Shown here piece by piece: positions 36,882 to 46,470 of a stretch of DNA of 64,000 nucleotides. The position numbers were made by a program, and so were the translations under genes. The notes under the pieces are model-generated. The model saw nothing but the letters and a program-made list of their open reading frames with translations, had not been told where the DNA came from and made no database searches. Each line of letters begins with the position of its first letter. The first letter of the stretch is position 1. Source of the stretch: Streptomyces populi (GTDB taxonomy: Bacteria > Actinomycetota > Actinomycetes > Streptomycetales > Streptomycetaceae); contig NZ_KZ626874.1 of NCBI RefSeq assembly GCF_002911015.1, forward strand, positions 1 to 64,000. The letters are read 5' to 3'.

Positions 36882-37765
36882 GCGAGTCCCGCGCGACCCC
36901 CGGCCCGGCACCCCTCCGCTACGGCTACGGAACCAACGGACTGACCGACCTCCGGCTCGACGACGCCCTCGCGCTCCTCGCCGACCTCGGCTACGACGGC
37001 GTCGGCCTCACCCTCGACCACATGCACCTCGACCCGCTCGCCCCCGGCCTGGCCGCCCGCACCGCACGCGTGGCACACCGGCTCGGCGAACTCGGCCTCA
37101 CCGTCACCGTCGAGACCGGCGCCCGGTACGTCCTCGACCCCCGCCGCAAGCACGGCCCCTCCCTCCTCGACCCCGACCCGGACGACCGTGCCGCACGCGG
37201 ACGGCTGCTCGTCACCGCGGTGCGCACCGCCGCGGACCTCGGCGCCCACGCCGTGCACTGCTTCAGCGGCACCGCCCCGCCCGGCACCGATCCGGACACC
37301 GCCTGGAAACGTCTCGCACAGGAGCTCCGGCCGGTCGCCGAGGCCGCCGAGACCGCCGGTGTCCCCCTCGCGATCGAACCCGAGCCGGGCCACCTCCTCG
37401 CCACGCTCGACGACTTCCACCGTCTGCGCGCCGCCATGGGAGACCCCGCGTCCCTCGGCCTCACCCTCGACATAGGCCACTGCCAGTGCCTGGAACCGGT
37501 GTCACCGGCCGCCTGCGTACGGGCCGCCGCGCCCTGGCTGCGCCACGTCCAGATCGAGGACATGCGGCGCGGCGTCCACGAACACCTGCCGTTCGGCTAC
37601 GGCGAGATCGACTTCCCGCCGGTCCTCGACGCCCTCGCCGCCACCGGCTACCGGGGACTCACCGTCGTCGAACTGCCACGCCACTCCCACGCGGGCCCCG
37701 AACTCGCCCGCACCTCCCTCGCGTTCCTCCGCGCCCTGGACCCGGAAGGAGCCCCGCCCCCGTGA
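36878..37765 (+). CDS. sugar phosphate isomerase/epimerase (TIM barrel) of the ebo cluster
   Basis: 295 residues. AP-endonuclease-2 barrel: GYDGVGLTLDHMHLD, then TVETGARYVLDPR, PLAIEPEPGHLLAT, LTLDIGHCQC and LTVVELPRHSH. Metal-binding Glu, Asp and His positions are preserved. Overlaps both neighbours by four bases. The substrate is unknown. Confidence 0.85.
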   Translation: MSESRATPGPAPLRYGYGTNGLTDLRLDDALALLADLGYDGVGLTLDHMHLDPLAPGLAARTARVAHRLGELGLTVTVETGARYVLDPRRKHGPSLLDPDPDDRAARGRLLVTAVRTAADLGAHAVHCFSGTAPPGTDPDTAWKRLAQELRPVAEAAETAGVPLAIEPEPGHLLATLDDFHRLRAAMGDPASLGLTLDIGHCQCLEPVSPAACVRAAAPWLRHVQIEDMRRGVHEHLPFGYGEIDFPPVLDALAATGYRGLTVVELPRHSHAGPELARTSLAFLRALDPEGAPPP

Positions 37766-38466
37766 CCCCCACACCCGTCCCCGCCACACCCGAAGCCCTC
37801 GCCGTCCTGCGCACCGCCCTCGACACGCGGCTCACCGGTCCCGCCCGCGCGTGGCTGGACGACGCGCTGGTCGACGTGCGGGCCGAGACCGCCCCGGCCG
37901 GTCGTACGCCCCCGGCCGCCGCCTCCACCCGTACCGCCACCCCCGCCGGTGCCGCCGCCTCCACCCGTAGCACCGTCCCCGCCTGGGAGCTGCGCTTCGC
38001 CGCCGCCGGCCGCCACTGCGGCCACGAGCACGCCGACGCCGTCCGCGTCCTCCTCCTCACCGAGGCCCGCCCCGGCCCGGAGACCCTCGCCCGCCTCTAC
38101 CACCAGGGCAGCGCCGCCGAACGCCGCGCCGTGCTCCACGCCCTGCCGCACCTCGTCGACGGCCCCGAGGGGCTGCCCCTCGTCGCCGACGCGCTGCGCA
38201 CCAACGACACCGGCCTCGTCGCCGCGGCCCTCGGCCCCTACGCGGCCGCCCACCTCGACCAGCACTCCTGGCGGCACGCCGTCCTCAAGTGCCTCTTCAC
38301 CCAGGTCCCCGTCGCCGTGGTCGCGGGCCTCGGGCACCGCGCCCACGGCGACGCCACGCTCGCCCGCATGCTCGCCGACCACGCCGCCGAACGCACCGCC
38401 GCCGGCCGCGACGTCCCCCACGACCTGCACCGTGTGCTCGCCCTGACGGCCCAGGCACGTCCGTAG
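37762..38466 (+). CDS. eboA: EboA-domain protein
   Basis: 234 residues from GTG 37762, overlapping the previous stop. Helical repeat-like: LARLYHQGSAAERRAVLHAL, then RTNDTGLVAAALGPYAA and HSWRHAVLKCLFTQVPV, which I recognise as the EboA family of unknown biochemical function. An Ala/Thr-rich insert near residues 45-70 carries a short internal duplication (AASTRTATPAGAAASTRST). Confidence 0.8.
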   Translation: MTPTPVPATPEALAVLRTALDTRLTGPARAWLDDALVDVRAETAPAGRTPPAAASTRTATPAGAAASTRSTVPAWELRFAAAGRHCGHEHADAVRVLLLTEARPGPETLARLYHQGSAAERRAVLHALPHLVDGPEGLPLVADALRTNDTGLVAAALGPYAAAHLDQHSWRHAVLKCLFTQVPVAVVAGLGHRAHGDATLARMLADHAAERTAAGRDVPHDLHRVLALTAQARP

Positions 38467-38480
38467 CCCGAGGAGTCCCG

Positions 38481-39329
38481 ATGCGCATCTTCGACCCCCA
38501 CATCCACATGACCTCCCGCACCACCGACGACTACGAGGCCATGTACGCCGCCGGTGTCCGCGCCCTCGTCGAACCGTCCTTCTGGCTCGGCCAGCCGCGC
38601 ACCTCCCCGGCAGCCTTCCTCGACTACTTCGACGCCCTCCTCGGCTGGGAGCCCCACCGGGCCGCCCAGTACGGCATCGCCCACCACTGCGCCATCGCGC
38701 TCAACCCCAAGGAGGCCAACGACCCCCGCTGCGTCCCCGTCCTCGACGTCCTGCCCCGCTACCTCGTCAAGGACTCCGTCGTGGCCGTCGGCGAGATCGG
38801 CTACGACTCCCAGACCCCCGCCGAGGACACCGCCCTGGCCGCGCAGCTCCAGCTCGCCGCCGACCACGCCCTGCCGGCGCTCGTCCACACCCCGCACCGG
38901 GACAAGCTCACCGGGCTGCGCCGCACGATCGACGTCGTCCGTGAGTCCGCCCTGCGCCCCGACCACGTCCTCCTCGACCACCTCAACGAGACGACGGTCG
39001 CGGAGGCCAGGGAGAGCGGCTGCTGGCTCGGCTTCTCCGTCTACCCGGACACCAAGATGGACGAGGAGCGGACGGTCGCGGTCCTGAAGACCTACGGGAC
39101 GGAGAAGGTCCTGGTCAACTCGGCCGCGGACTGGGGGAGGAGCGACCCGCTGAAGACCCGTCGGGTCGGCGAGGCGATGCTCGCCGCCGGCTTCGACGAG
39201 GACGACGTCGACCAGGTCCTGTGGCGCAACCCCGTCGCCTTCTACGGCATCGGTGGCCGCCTCCGGCTCGACGTCACACCGCCGCAGGGACCGCACGAGG
39301 GCAACTCCGTCCTCCGCGGCGGGGAATGA
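38481..39329 (+). CDS. eboB: TatD-like metal-dependent hydrolase (EboB)
   Basis: 282 residues. The metal site includes FDPHIHM at the N-terminus, AVGEIGYDSQT, PALVHTPHRDK and VNSAADWGRSDPL. AGGAG precedes ATG 38481. In cyanobacteria and Pseudomonas EboB-type hydrolases are part of ebo clusters; the hydrolysed bond is unknown. Confidence 0.87.
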   Translation: MRIFDPHIHMTSRTTDDYEAMYAAGVRALVEPSFWLGQPRTSPAAFLDYFDALLGWEPHRAAQYGIAHHCAIALNPKEANDPRCVPVLDVLPRYLVKDSVVAVGEIGYDSQTPAEDTALAAQLQLAADHALPALVHTPHRDKLTGLRRTIDVVRESALRPDHVLLDHLNETTVAEARESGCWLGFSVYPDTKMDEERTVAVLKTYGTEKVLVNSAADWGRSDPLKTRRVGEAMLAAGFDEDDVDQVLWRNPVAFYGIGGRLRLDVTPPQGPHEGNSVLRGGE

Positions 39330-39341
39330 GAGGAGCCCCCG

Positions 39342-40523
39342 ATGCGCTTCCGCCACCCCGACGGGTCCGTCGTCCACCTCGCCTACTGCACCAACGTCCA
39401 CCCCGCCGAGACCCTCGACGGCGTCCTCGCCCAGCTCCGCGACCACTGCGAGCCCGTCCGCCGACGCCTGGGACGCGACCGGCTCGGCATCGGCCTGTGG
39501 CTGGCGAGGGCGGCGTCCCGCACCCTGGTCGAGGACCCGGCGGCGCTGCGCGGCCTGCGGGCCGAGCTGGACCGCCGCGGACTCGAGGTCGTCACCCTCA
39601 ACGGCTTCCCCTACGAGGGCTTCGGTCACGACGAGGTCAAGTACCGGGTGTACCGGCCGGACTGGACCGAGCCCGAGCGCCTCGCGTACACCACCGATCT
39701 CGCCCGTCTCCTCGCCGCGCTCCTGCCCGAGGACGTCACGGAGGGAACGGTCTCCACCCTGCCGCTTGCGTGGCGCCGGGGATCCGGCCCGTCCGGGAAC
39801 GCGGCCGTGCGGGACGGCCTCTCCGCCCTCACCACCCTCGTTGAACGCCTCGACGTCCTGGAGGAGATGACGGGCAGATCGATCCGGGTGGCCCTCGAAC
39901 CCGAGCCCGGCTGCGTCGTCGAGACCACCGCCGACGCCATCGGCCCTCTCACCGCCCTCGGCGCACCGCACCGCGTGGGCGTCTGCGTCGACACCTGCCA
40001 CCTCGCCACGTCCTTCGAGGACCCGGCCACCGCCCTGCCCGCCCTGGACACGGCGGGCGTCACCGTCCCCAAGGCCCAGCTGTCCGCCGCCCTGCACGCC
40101 GAGCACCCGCACCTGCCCGCCGTGCGCGAGGCACTGGCCGCCTTCGCCGAACCCCGCTTCCTCCACCAGACCCGCACCCGCACCCCCGACGGCCTCCGCG
40201 GCACCGACGACCTCGGCGAAGCGCTCACGGGAAGGGCCCTGCCCCGCACCGGCCCCTGGCGCTCCCACTTCCACGTCCCCCTGCACGCGCGGCCCGCCCC
40301 GCCGCTGGCCTCCACGCTCCCGGTGCTCGAAGAGGCGCTGGCCCTGCTCGTGGGCGGTCCCGCTCCCCGTACGCGCCACCTGGAGGTCGAGACCTACACC
40401 TGGCAGGCGCTCCCGCCCGAGCTGCGGCCCCTCACCCGCGCCCGGCTCGCCGACGGCATCGCCGCCGAACTCTCCCTGGCACGCGACCTCCTGACCGACC
40501 TCGGCCTCAAGGAACTGCCGTGA
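39342..40523 (+). CDS. eboE: metabolite-traffic protein EboE (TIM barrel)
   Basis: 393 residues. HLAYCTNVHPAETLDGVLAQ at the start is the EboE hallmark, followed by GIGLWLA, VVTLNGFPYEGFG, VALEPEPGCVVET, GVCVDTCHLAT and a C-terminal LEVETYTWQALP. EboE is an AP-endonuclease-like barrel required for the function of the ebo cluster in other bacteria. The stop overlaps eboF. Confidence 0.87.
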   Translation: MRFRHPDGSVVHLAYCTNVHPAETLDGVLAQLRDHCEPVRRRLGRDRLGIGLWLARAASRTLVEDPAALRGLRAELDRRGLEVVTLNGFPYEGFGHDEVKYRVYRPDWTEPERLAYTTDLARLLAALLPEDVTEGTVSTLPLAWRRGSGPSGNAAVRDGLSALTTLVERLDVLEEMTGRSIRVALEPEPGCVVETTADAIGPLTALGAPHRVGVCVDTCHLATSFEDPATALPALDTAGVTVPKAQLSAALHAEHPHLPAVREALAAFAEPRFLHQTRTRTPDGLRGTDDLGEALTGRALPRTGPWRSHFHVPLHARPAPPLASTLPVLEEALALLVGGPAPRTRHLEVETYTWQALPPELRPLTRARLADGIAAELSLARDLLTDLGLKELP

Positions 40524-41986
40524 CCGACACGCCCGGCACCTCCGCCGCGCCCGCCACCCGGCGCCCCACCCCGCTCCTCGTCCTGGACGTCGTCGGCCTC
40601 ACCCCCCGGCTCCTCGACCACATGCCGAACCTGAAGGCGCTCGCCGCCGCCGGCTCCGAGGCGTCCCTGACCACCGTCCTGCCCGCCGTCACCTGCACCG
40701 CCCAGACCACCTTCCTGACCGGCACCCTCCCGTCGGAACACGGCATCGTCGGCAACGGCTGGTACTTCCGGGACCTCGGCGACGTCCTGCTGTGGCGCCA
40801 GCACAACGGCCTCGTCTCCGGCGACCGCCTCTGGGACGCCGCCCGCCGCGTCCACCCCGGCTACACCGTCGCCAACATCTGCTGGTGGTACGCCATGGGC
40901 GCCGACACCGACTACACCGTCACCCCCCGGCCCGTCTACTACGCCGACGGCCGCAAGGAACCCGACTGCTACACCCGGCCCCCGGCGCTGCACGACGAAC
41001 TGACCGAGAAGTTCGGCACCTTCCCCCTCTTCCACTTCTGGGGCCCGGGCGCCGACCTCGTCTCCAGCCGGTGGATCGCCGAGGCCACCCGGCACGTCAT
41101 GCGCACCCGCGACCCCGACCTGACCCTCTGCTACCTCCCGCACCTCGACTACGACCTCCAGCGCTTCGGCCCCGAGGACCCCCGGTCCCACCGGGCCGCC
41201 GCCGAGCTCGACACCGTCCTCGGCCCGCTCCTCGACGACGCGCGCCGCGAGGGACGCACCGTCGTGGCCCTGTCCGAGTACGGCATCACCCGCGTCGACC
41301 GGCCCGTCGACATCAACCGCGCCCTGCGCCGCGCGGGCCTCCTGGAGGTCCACACCCAGGACGGCATGGAGTACCTGGACCCCATGGCGTCCCGGGCCTT
41401 CGCCGTGGCCGACCACCAGATCGCCCACGTCTACGTCCGGCGTCCCGCGGACCTCCCGGCCGTCCGGGAGACGCTCACGGACCTCCCCGGTCTCGCCCGG
41501 CTCCTCGACGAGGACGGCAAGAAGGAGCACGGCCTCGACCACCCGCGCTCGGGAGAACTGGTCGCCCTCGCCGAGCCCGACTCCTGGTTCACCTACTACT
41601 ACTGGCTCGACGACGCCCGCGCCCCCGACTTCGCACGGCTCGTCGAGATCCACCGCAAACCCGGCTACGACCCCGCCGAACTCCTCATGGACCCGGCCGA
41701 CCCCTACGTGCGGATCAGGGCGGCCAGGGAGATCGCCCGCAAGAAGCTCGGCATGCGCTACCGGCTCGCCGTCGTCCCCCTCGACCCCTCACCCCTGCGC
41801 GGCAGCCACGGCCTCCCTCCCGCGAACGAGGACGAGGGACCGGTCGTCGTGTGTTCCGACCCCCGCGCCGTGAGCGGCCGGGTCGCCGCCACCGAGGTGA
41901 AGTCCCTGCTGCTGCGCCTGGCCGGCGCCGGAACGGCCACGGACGGCCAGGACCCCCCGGCGGTCGCCGGGACACCCCACCGGTGA
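40520..41986 (+). CDS. eboF: nucleotide pyrophosphatase/phosphodiesterase-family protein (EboF)
   Basis: 488 residues from GTG 40520. Alkaline-phosphatase superfamily: LVLDVVGLTPRLLDHMPNL, nucleophile Thr/Ser region TTVLPAVTCTAQTTFLTG, then GTLPSEHGIVGNGWYF, YLPHLDYDLQRFGP, ALSEYGIT and ADHQIAHVYV carry the two-metal ligands. It hydrolyses phosphodiesters or pyrophosphates. No signal peptide is seen. Last gene of the ebo run. Confidence 0.87.
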   Translation: MTDTPGTSAAPATRRPTPLLVLDVVGLTPRLLDHMPNLKALAAAGSEASLTTVLPAVTCTAQTTFLTGTLPSEHGIVGNGWYFRDLGDVLLWRQHNGLVSGDRLWDAARRVHPGYTVANICWWYAMGADTDYTVTPRPVYYADGRKEPDCYTRPPALHDELTEKFGTFPLFHFWGPGADLVSSRWIAEATRHVMRTRDPDLTLCYLPHLDYDLQRFGPEDPRSHRAAAELDTVLGPLLDDARREGRTVVALSEYGITRVDRPVDINRALRRAGLLEVHTQDGMEYLDPMASRAFAVADHQIAHVYVRRPADLPAVRETLTDLPGLARLLDEDGKKEHGLDHPRSGELVALAEPDSWFTYYYWLDDARAPDFARLVEIHRKPGYDPAELLMDPADPYVRIRAAREIARKKLGMRYRLAVVPLDPSPLRGSHGLPPANEDEGPVVVCSDPRAVSGRVAATEVKSLLLRLAGAGTATDGQDPPAVAGTPHR

Positions 41987-42078
41987 TCTTCTCGCCGCTG
42001 TGACTCCATACGGTGGCCCGGAGCCCCGAATCGGGCCCGGACCTCGTGACCACGCTCGACGCCTACTAGCGTCACGAC

Positions 42079-42243
42079 ATGAACCGCGGCGCGGCGGCGG
42101 TGTCCCTCGACGCCCACCCGCGCACCCTGGACCACCGCCTGCGCCGGGCCGCCGAACTCACCGGCATCGGCCCGGGCTCGGCGCACGGCATACGCACGCT
42201 CAGCGCCGTCGTGACACGGCGGCCGTCGGGCGCGTGGACCTGA
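42079..42243 (+). pseudogene. C-terminal HTH remnant of a PucR/CdaR-type regulator
   Basis: 54 residues with LDAHPRTLDHRLRRAAELTG and IRTLSAVVTRR. This is the usual C-terminal helix-turn-helix of PucR-family regulators. The rest of the protein is absent, so it is a fragment. Confidence 0.6.
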
Positions 42244-42417
42244 CAGCCACGCCGAGCGCCGGCCCGGGAGGCCGCCGAACGGCGCAGGCGAACGGCCGCG
42301 CGGGACACGCTCCGGAAGAACTCGGGCGCCACTGTCGATCCGGCCGCGTCTCGTTCGACATCCTCATGTAGGACGCATCGCCGTACGAGGAGGCGACAGG
42401 ACCTTATGAGGGAACAC

Positions 42418-43065
42418 ATGGATCAGCTGCTGCGCGTGCAGAACTTCACCGTCTCGAGCGACGGCGTGGCCGCCGGCGAGGACCAGAGCCTGGAGCGGCC
42501 CTTCGGCCACCACGTCGATCCGGGAAAGCTCTTCGCCTGGGCCGGCGCCACGGCGAGCTGGCCCAACCGCACCGAGCCCGGGGGAAGCCGGGGCCTCGAC
42601 GACTACTTCACCCGGGACTTCGGCCACAACATCGGCGCCGAGATCATGGGCCGCAACAAGTTCGGACCCCAGCGCGGCCCGTGGCGCGACCATGACTGGC
42701 GCGGCTGGTGGGGTGACGAGCCGCCCTTCCACACCCCGGTGTTCGTCCTGACCCACCACGAGCGTCCGTCGTTCACGCTCTCCGACACCACGTTCCATTT
42801 CGTGGACGGCGATCCCGCCGCCGTTCTCGCGCGGGCGCGCGAGGCCGCGCAGGGCAAGGACGTCCGGCTCGGCGGCGGAGTGACCACCGTCCGGGAGTTC
42901 CTCGACGCCGGTCTCGTCGACACCCTGCACGTGGTCGTCTCCCCGGTGAAGCTCGGGTCCGGGCTGCGCTTGTGGGACTCGCCCGAACAACTGCTGGACC
43001 GGTTCCACATGGAGGCCGTGCCCAGCCCGAGCGGCGTGACGCATCACCTTTTCTGGCGCAGGTGA
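42418..43065 (+). CDS. dihydrofolate-reductase/RibD_C-family protein
   Basis: 215 residues from ATG 42418, with GAGGG six bases upstream (ATG 42406 is also possible). Features include MGRNKFGPQRGPW, TPVFVLTHHERPSF, VRLGGGVTTVREFLDAGLVD and VVSPVKLGSGLRLW. These match the DHFR-like RibD C-terminal family of NADPH reductases. The physiological substrate is unknown. It converges on the VOC-protein gene. Confidence 0.85.
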   Translation: MDQLLRVQNFTVSSDGVAAGEDQSLERPFGHHVDPGKLFAWAGATASWPNRTEPGGSRGLDDYFTRDFGHNIGAEIMGRNKFGPQRGPWRDHDWRGWWGDEPPFHTPVFVLTHHERPSFTLSDTTFHFVDGDPAAVLARAREAAQGKDVRLGGGVTTVREFLDAGLVDTLHVVVSPVKLGSGLRLWDSPEQLLDRFHMEAVPSPSGVTHHLFWRR

Positions 43066-43105
43066 CGGGAGGGGCGACGGCGACGGAAGGCGGGGGCCAC
43101 GGCGG

Positions 43106-43456
43106 TCAGAGGTGGGTGAGGACGTTGACGACGTTGCCGTCGTGGTCCCGGTAGAAGAAACGCCGTACGCCCCACTCCTCGTCCGCCGGTCCGTACAGGA
43201 TCTCCAGACCGGCGGCGCGGGCCCCGGCCAGGGCCGCGTCGAGGTCCTCCACCTCGAGGGAGGCCGCCGGGTTCACCGGCCCGGTGGGGTCCTTGGTGAT
43301 CAGACTGACCTGTACGGAGTGGTCCGTGGGCGGAGCGAGGGTGGCGATCCAGCCGTGATTCATGATCACTTCCATTCCGGTGACCCGGACATGGGCTTCC
43401 ACTGCGGAATCGAGATCGCTCACCGTGAGCAGCGGCATCGCGCGGAGTGCAGACAT
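43106..43456 (-). CDS. VOC/glyoxalase-family protein
   Basis: 116 residues from ATG 43456. One VOC unit: MPLLTVSDLDSAVEAHVRVT, then VSLITKDP, LEVEDLDAALAGARAAGLEI and a FYRDHDGNVVNVLTHL end. Possible antibiotic-binding or metal-dependent isomerase role; the substrate cannot be told. The frame stays open upstream, but the leader lacks coding character. Confidence 0.85.
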   Translation of the reverse strand: MSALRAMPLLTVSDLDSAVEAHVRVTGMEVIMNHGWIATLAPPTDHSVQVSLITKDPTGPVNPAASLEVEDLDAALAGARAAGLEILYGPADEEWGVRRFFYRDHDGNVVNVLTHL

Positions 43457-44032
43457 GTGCGCCAGCGTAACCAGCGCGCCGCGCGGCCCGGGGAGCTTTT
43501 CCGCCTGCTTCCACCCTCGTCCTACGAGCCTCCGGCAGCCGTACCTTCTCTTCGCATCGGCCCGGCCGCCGGAGCACACCGCACGGTCCGGTACCGACGG
43601 TCGACTGCCGGCGCAAGGCCCTGGCCATTACTCCAGCCGTAGATCGTGACTGGCTGGAGTCGGCTCGTCCTCTCCGGGGCTTGCGAGGCTTGGCCCAGTT
43701 GCCGCGTGGCCGGTTTCGTTCCTCGGCCAGCACGGCGGCGTCGAACTCGACCTTGGTGGTGACCGTCCGTGGTTCGGGTTCGAGCACGGCCGCAGCCGAT
43801 CGCCACGGGACGGCCAAGACCCAGCCGACGAGAGGCATGGTCTCGTTGTAGTGGGGGTGAACTGCGCGGTGGTGAGGGCCGGCATCCGGTGATTCGGGTT
43901 GCGCGCGTGTTCGATGAACGCCTCGGAGAGCAGGACGTGGTGCGTTTCGACGTAGTGGGGAGGTCCTGTCGCGAGCAGACCCGAGGTGCCGGGTGGGCCC
44001 GCGTTGTCAGTGGCGGCTGCAACGCTGATCGG
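43457..44032. other. no confident gene
   Basis: Short protein-like stretches on the minus strand (for example AFIEHARNPNHRMPALTTAQ and VEFDAAVLAEERNRP) lie in different frames. They suggest a decayed gene that I could not identify. Confidence 0.4.
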
Positions 44033-44329
44033 ATGAACGGTGATGAACAGCTGCTGAACCGGCGTGTCTACGGCGTGGACCACGAGGACCCCAACCCCGG
44101 CCCGCTCCCGCACCGGACCTACGCCGCATTGGTCGGCGGACCGCTGGACGGCCTGCTGCTGGACATCCACGGATGGCGGGCCGAAGAGGTCGACGACGGC
44201 GTGGCCCTGCCCACCGAACTCGGTCGGTGGCCCGGCGGCCGCGCCCTGTACGATCCGCGCCCCGACGAATCCCGCGTGCCCGGCTCGGGTGTGACGTGCC
44301 GTTTCTACTACTCCGGCGACACGCCCTGA
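44033..44329 (+). CDS. small conserved actinobacterial protein, unknown function
   Basis: 98 residues with YAALVGGPLDGLLLDIHGW, a motif that I recognise from small hypothetical proteins of actinobacteria. No signal peptide or membrane segment. ATG 44033 lacks a strong ribosome site. The stretch 44330-44687 that follows holds no convincing gene. Confidence 0.65.
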   Translation: MNGDEQLLNRRVYGVDHEDPNPGPLPHRTYAALVGGPLDGLLLDIHGWRAEEVDDGVALPTELGRWPGGRALYDPRPDESRVPGSGVTCRFYYSGDTP

Positions 44330-44687
44330 CCGCAGCCACACCCTGGCTGCCACCCCGGCCACGCCTGGCAGGCGCGCTGTCGGCCTGCTGACCGGCACCG
44401 GCTCGCCGCATCAGTCCTCGGTGGCCGTCCCGCGACGTCAGCCGACCACGCGCGAGGCAAGGCTCTGGTCGGCGGTGGTCGCAGAGAGCGGACTCGTGCC
44501 GCTTTGTCGGGCACCCCGCTCGACAGCGGCACCGGCCAGAGGACGATGGCAGACCCGGACCGCGTAAGAGGGTGGGCTGCAAGGGCCAGGGCGGAGCCGC
44601 GCTGCACGGGCTGGTGGTTTGCGCATTCAGGTGCTCGTCGGTGGCGCCGCCGCGAGATGATCGTTTCTGCTTCGGCAGTCATCCCGC

Positions 44688-44849
44688 ATGACGATCACGA
44701 AGACGCTGATCTACGCGCTGGCCACGACACAGGCCCATGACCCGATCCGGTCGGGGAGCGTGCGTGAGCTGATCGCTGAACTCCCGGTGGCGGGCGAGGT
44801 CAGGACCGGCTACGAGCACAGCAAGTTCCGTCATTGGATCGAAGCTCCC
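44688..44849 (+). pseudogene. fragment of an HNH-endonuclease-family (DUF1524-like) protein
   Basis: The first 54 residues include ELPVAGEVRTGYEHSKFRHW, the segment that in this family precedes the catalytic DGC-TRN region. After WIEA the frame turns to non-coding sequence, so the active site is lost. Confidence 0.5.
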
Positions 44850-45135
44850 ACGACATGGGCCTCGGCCTCGGCGACTCACCCTGCCCTGGACCGCAGCCCC
44901 TCAGTACCCCGTGCCGCCTTCGCTCCGCGGTCAATTCGACGGACCGGCTGGAGGGCCGCACGAAGAAAGGGCGATCGCCCACTGGACGCGCGTTCCGGCG
45001 TGGGACCTCAAGCGCTCGTGGTTTCCGCGTCGCGCCGGGCCCACGGGGGCTGCGGAACGACCGGTTTGCCGAGAACGGACCACCGGTTGCACCATGTGCG
45101 GGACACAGCCTTCGACCGATGCGCAGAAGGGTGCC

Positions 45136-46032
45136 ATGTCGATGCCGACATCGATGCCGGCCCGGGGTGATGTCGCCCGGGACCTGTGGCGGCTGCTCGA
45201 GCCGCTCCACGCCGTCGTCTACTTCGCGCCGGAGCCGCTGGAAGAGTTCAGAGCGGTGGGCTACCGCGGTTTCTGGATGGGTTACTTCGCCGGACGAGCC
45301 GCCCCTCTGGGGCATGTCGGCGCCGATGTCGTGCACGCGCTGTTCTACAACTTCCCTTATGCGCGGGTGAGCCGCGCCCTGCCGGCGGCCTGGAGCTTCG
45401 CCCCGCCGAACGAGGCACTGGAAGCGCGAGTACGAGGATCCGTGCGTGCGCTCAGCCGGGCACTCGGCCCCGCGGCCGACGGCGCAGAAGTGGCACGGGC
45501 CGCGGAGCTCGCCACGCGTGCCGCTCGCTCGGCTCCCGCCGAAGGCCGGGCTCTCTTCGCGGCCAACCGCTCCCTGCCGGTGCCGCAGGAGCCTCTGGCC
45601 CAGCTGTGGCAAGCCGCGACGCTTCTTCGCGAACACCGCGGTGACGGTCACGTCGCGGCCCTGGTCGCCGCCGGGATCGGTGGTCGCGAGTCGCACGTCC
45701 TTCACGCGACCGCAAGCGGGATCCCCCGCGATGTCTACGTGTCGGCACGCGACTTCGGCGAAGCGGAGTGGACATCACGACGCGACGCCCTCGAGGAGAG
45801 AGGGCTCATCGAGGGCGACCGGCTGTCTCTACGTGGACGACAGCTCGTGGCCGGGGTCGAGGAACGAACCGACCGACTGGCCGCCACCGCCTACGACACG
45901 CTGACCACCGGCGAGACCGACGAACTCGCCCGGCTCCTGCGCCCCTTGACTCATGCCGTGGTGCGCCAGGGCGACATTCCCCTGGACAACCCTATGGGGC
46001 TCGACCTTCGAGAGTCACTCGACCAGTCGTGA
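45136..46032 (+). CDS. SCO6745-family protein
   Basis: 298 residues from ATG 45136, with GAAGGG upstream. All-helical protein with LLEPLHAVVYFAPEPLEEF, GYFAGRAAPLG, VVHALFYNFPYARVSRALP, LREHRGDGHVAALVAAGIGG and DALEERGLIEGDRLSLRG near the end. It matches the widespread Streptomyces SCO6745 family, whose function is not established. The C-terminal half resembles a winged-helix fold. 44850-45135 has no gene. Confidence 0.85.
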   Translation: MSMPTSMPARGDVARDLWRLLEPLHAVVYFAPEPLEEFRAVGYRGFWMGYFAGRAAPLGHVGADVVHALFYNFPYARVSRALPAAWSFAPPNEALEARVRGSVRALSRALGPAADGAEVARAAELATRAARSAPAEGRALFAANRSLPVPQEPLAQLWQAATLLREHRGDGHVAALVAAGIGGRESHVLHATASGIPRDVYVSARDFGEAEWTSRRDALEERGLIEGDRLSLRGRQLVAGVEERTDRLAATAYDTLTTGETDELARLLRPLTHAVVRQGDIPLDNPMGLDLRESLDQS

Positions 46033-46053
46033 GCTCGGCTGCCGCACCGTGCG

Positions 46054-46470
46054 TCAAGGGCCTTGGATCAGTTTCTTGATCTCGGGCAGCTCGGTGTCGG
46101 AGTCGAGGTTGATGAAGATGACGTCGTCGGACGATTCCTTCAACGCGATCGCGATGCCGGGATCCACACCCTTGATCGCATAAGCCGTTGTCGATGTCGG
46201 CGTCGCCTGCCCGTCATTGTCGTCATCGGGTGTGTCGTCGCAGGCGGGGAGCGTGGCGGTACCGAGTTTGTCGCCCGGGGCGAAGCCCTTTGCCTCGGCT
46301 CCCGTGTACGTGCGGTTCTCGTACTCGACCCGGTACGCGCAGGATGACGCGGAGTCGCCGTCGTCGTCGCTGGTGCCCGACGCTGTGCAGGCGACGGACG
46401 TCGTGACCAGGACCACGGTCAGCAGAGCCCATGCTGATCCGGCCCTGACGAACGGGTGTGCGGCCATCAT
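46054..46470 (-). CDS. putative lipoprotein, unknown function
   Basis: 138 residues. Signal sequence with lipobox (LLTVVLVTTSVAC) predicts a lipid-anchored secreted protein. The mature part is acidic and contains YENRTYTGAEAKGFAPGDKL and DDVIFINLD, a pattern seen in small Streptomyces lipoproteins. The start overlaps the stop of the metallopeptidase-like remnant just upstream, so the two were one operon. Confidence 0.75.
   Translation of the reverse strand: MMAAHPFVRAGSAWALLTVVLVTTSVACTASGTSDDDGDSASSCAYRVEYENRTYTGAEAKGFAPGDKLGTATLPACDDTPDDDNDGQATPTSTTAYAIKGVDPGIAIALKESSDDVIFINLDSDTELPEIKKLIQGP

Noticed and set aside
44834-45370. Plus-strand frame ahead of and overlapping the SCO6745-family gene
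   Set aside because: Composition is non-coding, and the overlapping frame from 45136 has clear family motifs.
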